From positions 1 through 9,243 of the forward strand of contig CABQJX010000106.1 in assembly GCA_902464595.1 (NCBI GenBank): a stretch of DNA of 9,243 bases. Direction: 5' to 3'. The notes beneath the pieces were generated by a model that ran no database searches, was not told the DNA's origin, and saw only the letters and a list, made by a program, of their open reading frames with translations. The stretch comes from an uncultured Lachnoclostridium sp. (GTDB taxonomy: Bacteria; Bacillota; Clostridia; Lachnospirales; Lachnospiraceae). The translations under genes were made by a program, and so were the position numbers. This document shows positions 6,072 to 9,243 of this stretch, piece after piece. Positions within the stretch are counted from its first letter, which is position 1. Each line of letters starts with the position of its first letter.

Positions 6072-7352
6072 ATGAAACTTGAGTTGGGGTACGTTCATAT
6101 TAACGACATCCAGTTCGCATCGGAATCCAAGGTGGAAAACGGTACTATTTACGTAAACGCAGAAGAATTAAAGGCGCTTTTACTGGAAGATGAGAATCTT
6201 AAATCCGTTTCCCTGGATATTGCAAAGCCAGGAGAGAGTGTCCGCATTATGCCTGTAAAGGACGTAATCGAGCCACGTGTAAAGGTGAGCGGAGGCGGAA
6301 ACTTATTCCCAGGCGTGATCGCTAAGGTTGACACTGTAGGAAGCGGAAGAACCAACGTATTAAAGGGCTCCGCAATTGTTACCACTGGTAAGATCGTAGG
6401 CTTCCAGGAGGGTATTATCGACATGACAGGAGAGGGTTCCAAGTACACCCCATTCTCCCAGTTAAACAACCTGGTTGTTTCCTGTGAGCCTGTTGACGGA
6501 CTTGCAAAGCATGCACATGAGAAGGCTGTAAGATTTGCAGGTTTAAAGGCTGCTGATTACATCGGCAAGCTGGCTAAGAACGTAGAGCCTGATGAGGTTA
6601 AGGTATATGAGACCTGCTCCGTTAAGGAAGGCCTTGAGAAGTACCCGAACCTGCCAAGAGTTGCTTATGTACTGATGCTTCAGAGCCAGGGCCTGATGCA
6701 TGATACATATGTATACGGCGTAGATATGAAGCAGTCCCTGCCAACCATGTTAAGCCCAACTGAGCTGATGGACGGCGCTATTTTAAGCGGAAACTGCGTA
6801 TCTGCATGTGATAAGAACACAACCTATCATCACCTGAACAACCCTGTTATCGCAGATCTGTTCGAGCAGCACGGAAAGACCTTAAACTTCGTAGGTGTTA
6901 TCATCACCAACGAGAACGTATACCTGGCTGACAAGATGCGTTCCTCTGACTGGACCTCTAAGCTTTGCGAGTTCTTAGGCGTAGATGGTGCGATCGTTTC
7001 CCAGGAGGGATTCGGTAACCCAGATACTGACCTGATCATGAACTGCAAGAAGATCGAGGCAAAGGGCGTTAAGACCGTTATCATTACCGATGAGTATGCT
7101 GGACGCGACGGCGCTTCCCAGTCCTTAGCAGATGCAGATGCAAGCGCAAATGCAGTTGTTACCGGCGGAAACGCAAATATGCTGATCACTCTGCCTCCAA
7201 TGGATAAGGTGATCGGATATCCTGAGGTTGCTGACATCATCGCAGGCGGCTTCGACGGAAGCTTACAGAAGGACGGCTCCATTGTTGCAGAGCTTCAGGT
7301 TATCACCGGCGCAACAAACGAGATGGGCTTCAACAAATTAAGTGCCAGATAG
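6072..7352 (+). CDS. grdE: Glycine reductase component B, GrdE proprotein (pyruvoyl-forming)
   Basis: A 426-residue precursor of the alpha and beta subunits of protein B of glycine reductase. Component B binds glycine through a pyruvoyl/Schiff-base mechanism and passes an acetyl unit towards selenoprotein A and protein C, giving acetyl phosphate and ammonia. The sequence matches GrdE throughout: MKLELGYVHINDIQF start, VIEPRVKV, FPGVIAKVDTVGSGRT, IVGFQEGIIDM, NPDTDLIMNCKKIE, TDEYAGRDGASQSLADAD. The self-cleavage site is SGNCVSACDKN, with Asn241-Cys242 (Cys codon 6795-6797); the cysteine becomes the pyruvoyl group. I favour the glycine type over the sarcosine or betaine paralogues by overall resemblance. 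Codon use is strongly biased (mostly AAC, GAG, AAG), which suggests high expression. A near-perfect SD lies 7 nt before the ATG. Confidence 0.95.
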   Translation: MKLELGYVHINDIQFASESKVENGTIYVNAEELKALLLEDENLKSVSLDIAKPGESVRIMPVKDVIEPRVKVSGGGNLFPGVIAKVDTVGSGRTNVLKGSAIVTTGKIVGFQEGIIDMTGEGSKYTPFSQLNNLVVSCEPVDGLAKHAHEKAVRFAGLKAADYIGKLAKNVEPDEVKVYETCSVKEGLEKYPNLPRVAYVLMLQSQGLMHDTYVYGVDMKQSLPTMLSPTELMDGAILSGNCVSACDKNTTYHHLNNPVIADLFEQHGKTLNFVGVIITNENVYLADKMRSSDWTSKLCEFLGVDGAIVSQEGFGNPDTDLIMNCKKIEAKGVKTVIITDEYAGRDGASQSLADADASANAVVTGGNANMLITLPPMDKVIGYPEVADIIAGGFDGSLQKDGSIVAELQVITGATNEMGFNKLSAR

Positions 7353-7361
7353 GAGGATAAC

Positions 7362-8669
7362 ATGTCAAAGTTAAGAATTGTTCATTATATCAACCAGTTC
7401 TTCGCTAACATCGGCGGCGAGGAAAAGGCAGATTACCAGCCAGAGTTAAGAGAAGGCGTGGTAGGACCTGGTATGGCATTCAACCAGGCATTCGGAGAGG
7501 AAGCAGAGATCGTTGCTACTGTTATCTGCGGTGACTCCTATTTCAATGAGAATGTAGATGTTGCTAAGAAGACAGTTCTGGATATGATCAGCAGCCAGAA
7601 GCCTGACGCTGTTATCTGTGGACCTGCTTTCAATGCTGGCCGTTACGGCGTTGCCTGCGGTACAGTTGCAGCCGCTGTTAAGGAAGAGTTAAACCTTCCT
7701 GTACTGACCGGTATGTACAAAGAGAACCCAGGCGCTGATATGTACAAGAACAAAGTATATATCGTTGAGACAAAGAACAGCGCAGCTGGTATGAAGAGCG
7801 CAGTGGGCACAATGGCTCCATTAGTTCTGAAGCTGGCAAGAGGCGAGAAGATCGGTTCCTCCAAGGAAGAGGGATATATGCCAAACGGTATCCGTGTAAA
7901 CTTCTTCGAGGACAAGAGAGGTTCTGAGAGAGCTGTTGAGATGCTGCTCAAGAAGTTAGCTGGCAAGGAGTTCACAACTGAGTTCCCAATGCCTGACTTC
8001 GACCGTGTAGAGCCAAACCCAGCTGTTGCTGATATAGCTCACGCTAAGATCGCTCTGGTTACCTCCGGCGGTATCGTACCAAAGGGCAACCCGGATCACA
8101 TCGAGTCCTCCAGTGCTTCCAAGTACGGCAAGTACGACATCGAGGGCGTTATGGATCTGACAGCAGATACCTATGAGACTGCTCACGGCGGATACGATCC
8201 TGTATACGCAAATGAAGATGCCGACAGAGTCCTTCCTGTTGACGTTTTAAGAGAATTTGAAAAAGAAGGAAAAATTGGCAGCCTGCACAGATATTTCTAT
8301 ACCACAGTTGGTAACGGTACTTCCGTAGCTAACGCAAAGAGATTCGCAGCAGAGTATGCACAGGAGCTGAAGAATGACGGGGTAGATGCAGTCATTCTGA
8401 CCTCTACCTGAGGCACCTGTACTCGTTGCGGTGCAACGATGGTAAAAGAGATCGAGAGAGCTGGAATCCCGGTTGTTCATATTGCAACTGTAGTTCCGAT
8501 TTCCCTGACTGTAGGCGCTAACCGTATTGTTCCGGCTATCGCTATTCCTCACCCACTGGGCAACCCAGCCCTGACTCTGGAGGAGGAGAAAGAGATCAGA
8601 AGACATATCCTTACAAAGGCTCTGAAGGCATTAGAGACTCCTGTTACAGAGCAGACTGTATTTGAGTAA
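7362..8669 (+). CDS. grdB: Glycine reductase component B selenoprotein subunit GrdB (UGA = Sec350)
   Basis: The gamma subunit of glycine reductase protein B, 435 residues including one selenocysteine. The frame runs from ATG 7362 to an in-frame TGA at 8409-8411 and continues open in the same frame to TAA at 8667-8669. The conserved context VILTST-U-GTCTRCGATMVKEIERAG follows, so the TGA is read as Sec350. It forms a UxxC redox motif with Cys353. Downstream residues (GIPVVHIATVVPISLTVGANRIVPAIAIPHPLG, split here by the UGA from the rest) belong to the same protein, so automatic annotation would wrongly give a 349-aa protein plus a 76-aa fragment. Other family landmarks are SSSASKYGKYD (about 246-256) and AHGGYDPVYANEDADRVLPVDVLREFE. 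AGGAGG at 7351-7356 overlaps the grdE stop. Sec is thought to carry out the nucleophilic step that forms the Se-carboxymethyl intermediate passed to GrdA. Confidence 0.96.
8409..8442 (+). promoter_or_regulatory. Selenocysteine UGA codon and bacterial-type SECIS hairpin in grdB
   Basis: The recoded TGA (8409-8411) is followed after 11 nt by TCGTTGC-GGT-GCAACGA (8423-8439), a 7-bp perfect stem with a GGT loop that starts 18 nt after the UGA. This matches the bacterial SECIS pattern (apical loop G/U about 16-20 nt past UGA, inside the coding frame) as known from E. coli fdhF. It should recruit SelB-GTP-Sec-tRNA. The selABCD genes are not in this window. Confidence 0.88.
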
Positions 8670-8678
8670 ATAGAAAAT

Positions 8679-8726
8679 AGATTGTTGAATCATGTCTAAA
8701 GTTACTATGATATGATTCAACAATCT
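8679..8726. repeat. 15-bp perfect inverted repeat between grdB and trxB
   Basis: AGATTGTTGAATCAT (8679-8693) and ATGATTCAACAATCT (8712-8726) are exact reverse complements around an 18-nt loop, 10 bp after the grdB stop. The stem is AT-rich and is followed on the plus strand by TCTGAAAAATAG, not a T-run, so it is not a classical terminator. It could be a weak or partial terminator, an mRNA 3'-end stabiliser, or a protein-binding palindrome. Confidence 0.75.
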
Positions 8727-8736
8727 TCTGAAAAAT
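8722..8736. promoter_or_regulatory. CodY-box-like sequence upstream of trxB
   Basis: AATCTTCTGAAAAAT agrees with the CodY consensus AATTTTCWGAAAATT at 13 of 15 positions. It overlaps the right arm of the inverted repeat and lies 21 bp before the candidate trxB -35. CodY senses branched-chain amino acids and GTP in Firmicutes, which would suit an amino-acid fermentation operon. Chance matches occur in AT-rich DNA, so this is only a candidate. Confidence 0.35.
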
Positions 8737-8757
8737 AGTAAAATTGGACAAAAAGAG

Positions 8758-8787
8758 TTTACAAACCATGGAATCAGATGATAAAAT
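8758..8787 (+). promoter_or_regulatory. Candidate sigma-70-type promoter for trxB
   Basis: TTTACA (8758-8763), 18-bp spacer, TAAAAT (8782-8787), with an extended -10 TG (8779-8780) one base upstream. Each hexamer matches consensus at five of six positions. The start of transcription would be near 8794, leaving about 50 nt before the trxB ATG. It could make trxB and the downstream genes partly independent of sigma-54. Confidence 0.5.
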
Positions 8788-8846
8788 AGAAATGAAACTG
8801 TGAGTTGAAAACTGTAATCCAATTTGTATGTAAGGAGAGGAATCCT

Positions 8847-9243
8847 ATGGACAAGATTTATGACGTCATTATCCTTGGCGCAGGCCCTGGCGGACTTGCA
8901 GCAGGAATCTATGCAGGAAGAGCACGTCTGGATACCCTGATCATTGAGAAGGGCAAGGACGGCGGCCAGATCGCTATCACAGATGAGATTGAGAACTATC
9001 CTGGCCAGATGGTAGAGGGCGAGAGCGGACCTTCCCTGATCGCCAGAATGACACAGCAGGTAGAGAGATTCGGCGCTGAGCGTGTAAGCGATACCATCAC
9101 CAGCGTTGAGCTTGAGGGACCTGTTAAGACATTAGTTGGAAACAACGGAACTTACAAAGCACGTACCCTGATCATTGCTACCGGCGCATTCCCGAAGCCA
9201 ATCGGCTGCAAGGGCGAGGGCGAGTTCATGGGCAAGGGCGTTT
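8847..9243 (+). CDS. trxB: Thioredoxin reductase, N-terminal part (cut by window end)
   Basis: FAD/NADPH-dependent thioredoxin reductase; 132 codons are present. It begins MDKIYDVIILGAGPGGLAAGIYAGRA with the Rossmann GxGxxG (G11-G16) for FAD, then GGQIAITDEIENYPG (about 39-53) and LIIATGAFPKP (113-123). The CxxC redox site, which normally follows shortly after, lies beyond the window. The ATG at 8847 has AAGGAGAGG (8832-8840) at 6 nt. Next to grdB it is the expected donor that reduces thioredoxin, which in turn regenerates glycine reductase. It is separated from grdB by 177 bp with a hairpin and a possible promoter, unlike the few-nt gaps between grdX, grdE and grdB. Confidence 0.95.
   Translation, partial: MDKIYDVIILGAGPGGLAAGIYAGRARLDTLIIEKGKDGGQIAITDEIENYPGQMVEGESGPSLIARMTQQVERFGAERVSDTITSVELEGPVKTLVGNNGTYKARTLIIATGAFPKPIGCKGEGEFMGKGV

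Noticed and set aside
8439..8669. A separate 76-aa protein starting at ATG 8439
   Set aside because: It is in the same frame as grdB, lacks its own ribosome site, and is the conserved C-terminus of GrdB after the selenocysteine UGA.
9083..9096. A CcpA cre-like sequence (TGTAAGCGATACCA) inside trxB
   Set aside because: It has one mismatch to the loose cre consensus, lies within ordinary codons far from a promoter, and is likely chance.

Overview
The window looks like chromosomal DNA of an anaerobic Gram-positive bacterium, most likely a clostridium and possibly a Lachnospiraceae-type one. The basis is the strong AGGAGG-type ribosome binding sites, mixed AT/GC codon use, a glycine reductase locus typical of amino-acid (Stickland) fermenters, and selenocysteine use. 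The genus is not resolved. No insertion sequences, tRNA/rRNA genes, CRISPR arrays or phage genes are visible.

Left part (1-4290, plus strand): the 3' two thirds of thrS (threonyl-tRNA synthetase) end at 1301 and are followed by a strong intrinsic terminator (1403-1466). A sigma-70 type promoter (1467-1495) then starts a tight three-gene operon: a FlaR/adenylate-kinase-like P-loop protein (1549-2085), an Orn/Lys/Arg decarboxylase-family PLP enzyme with an unusual Ser/Glu-rich linker (2087-3652), and a guanylate-kinase-like P-loop protein with a non-standard Walker A (3659-4270). A hairpin plus T-run (4252-4290) closes it and overlaps the 3' end of the convergent next gene.

Right part (4279-9243): a minus-strand sigma-54 activator of 337 aa has the AAA+ domain and a Fis-type HTH but no sensory domain. 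It is divergent from a glycine reductase operon: grdX, grdE (component B pyruvoyl precursor) and grdB (selenoprotein with an in-frame UGA at 8409-8411 and a SECIS-like hairpin right after it). After a 15-bp perfect inverted repeat comes the start of trxB (thioredoxin reductase), cut by the window edge. The 376-bp divergent region (5293-5668) holds a near-perfect -24/-12 sigma-54 promoter for grdX and a sigma-70 type promoter for the regulator. An 18-bp perfect palindrome fills the -35/-10 spacer of the regulator promoter. The simplest reading is one operator used both as the enhancer for grd and as an autorepression site.

Together, GrdE and GrdB form the substrate-specific component B of glycine reductase, and TrxB supplies electrons through thioredoxin. 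grdA, trxA and grdC/grdD are not in the window. The main points for a second look are the regulatory architecture of the divergent region, the sensor-less activator beside the uncharacterised grdX, the gene order lacking grdA between grdE and grdB, and the hairpin/CodY-like/promoter cluster before trxB.
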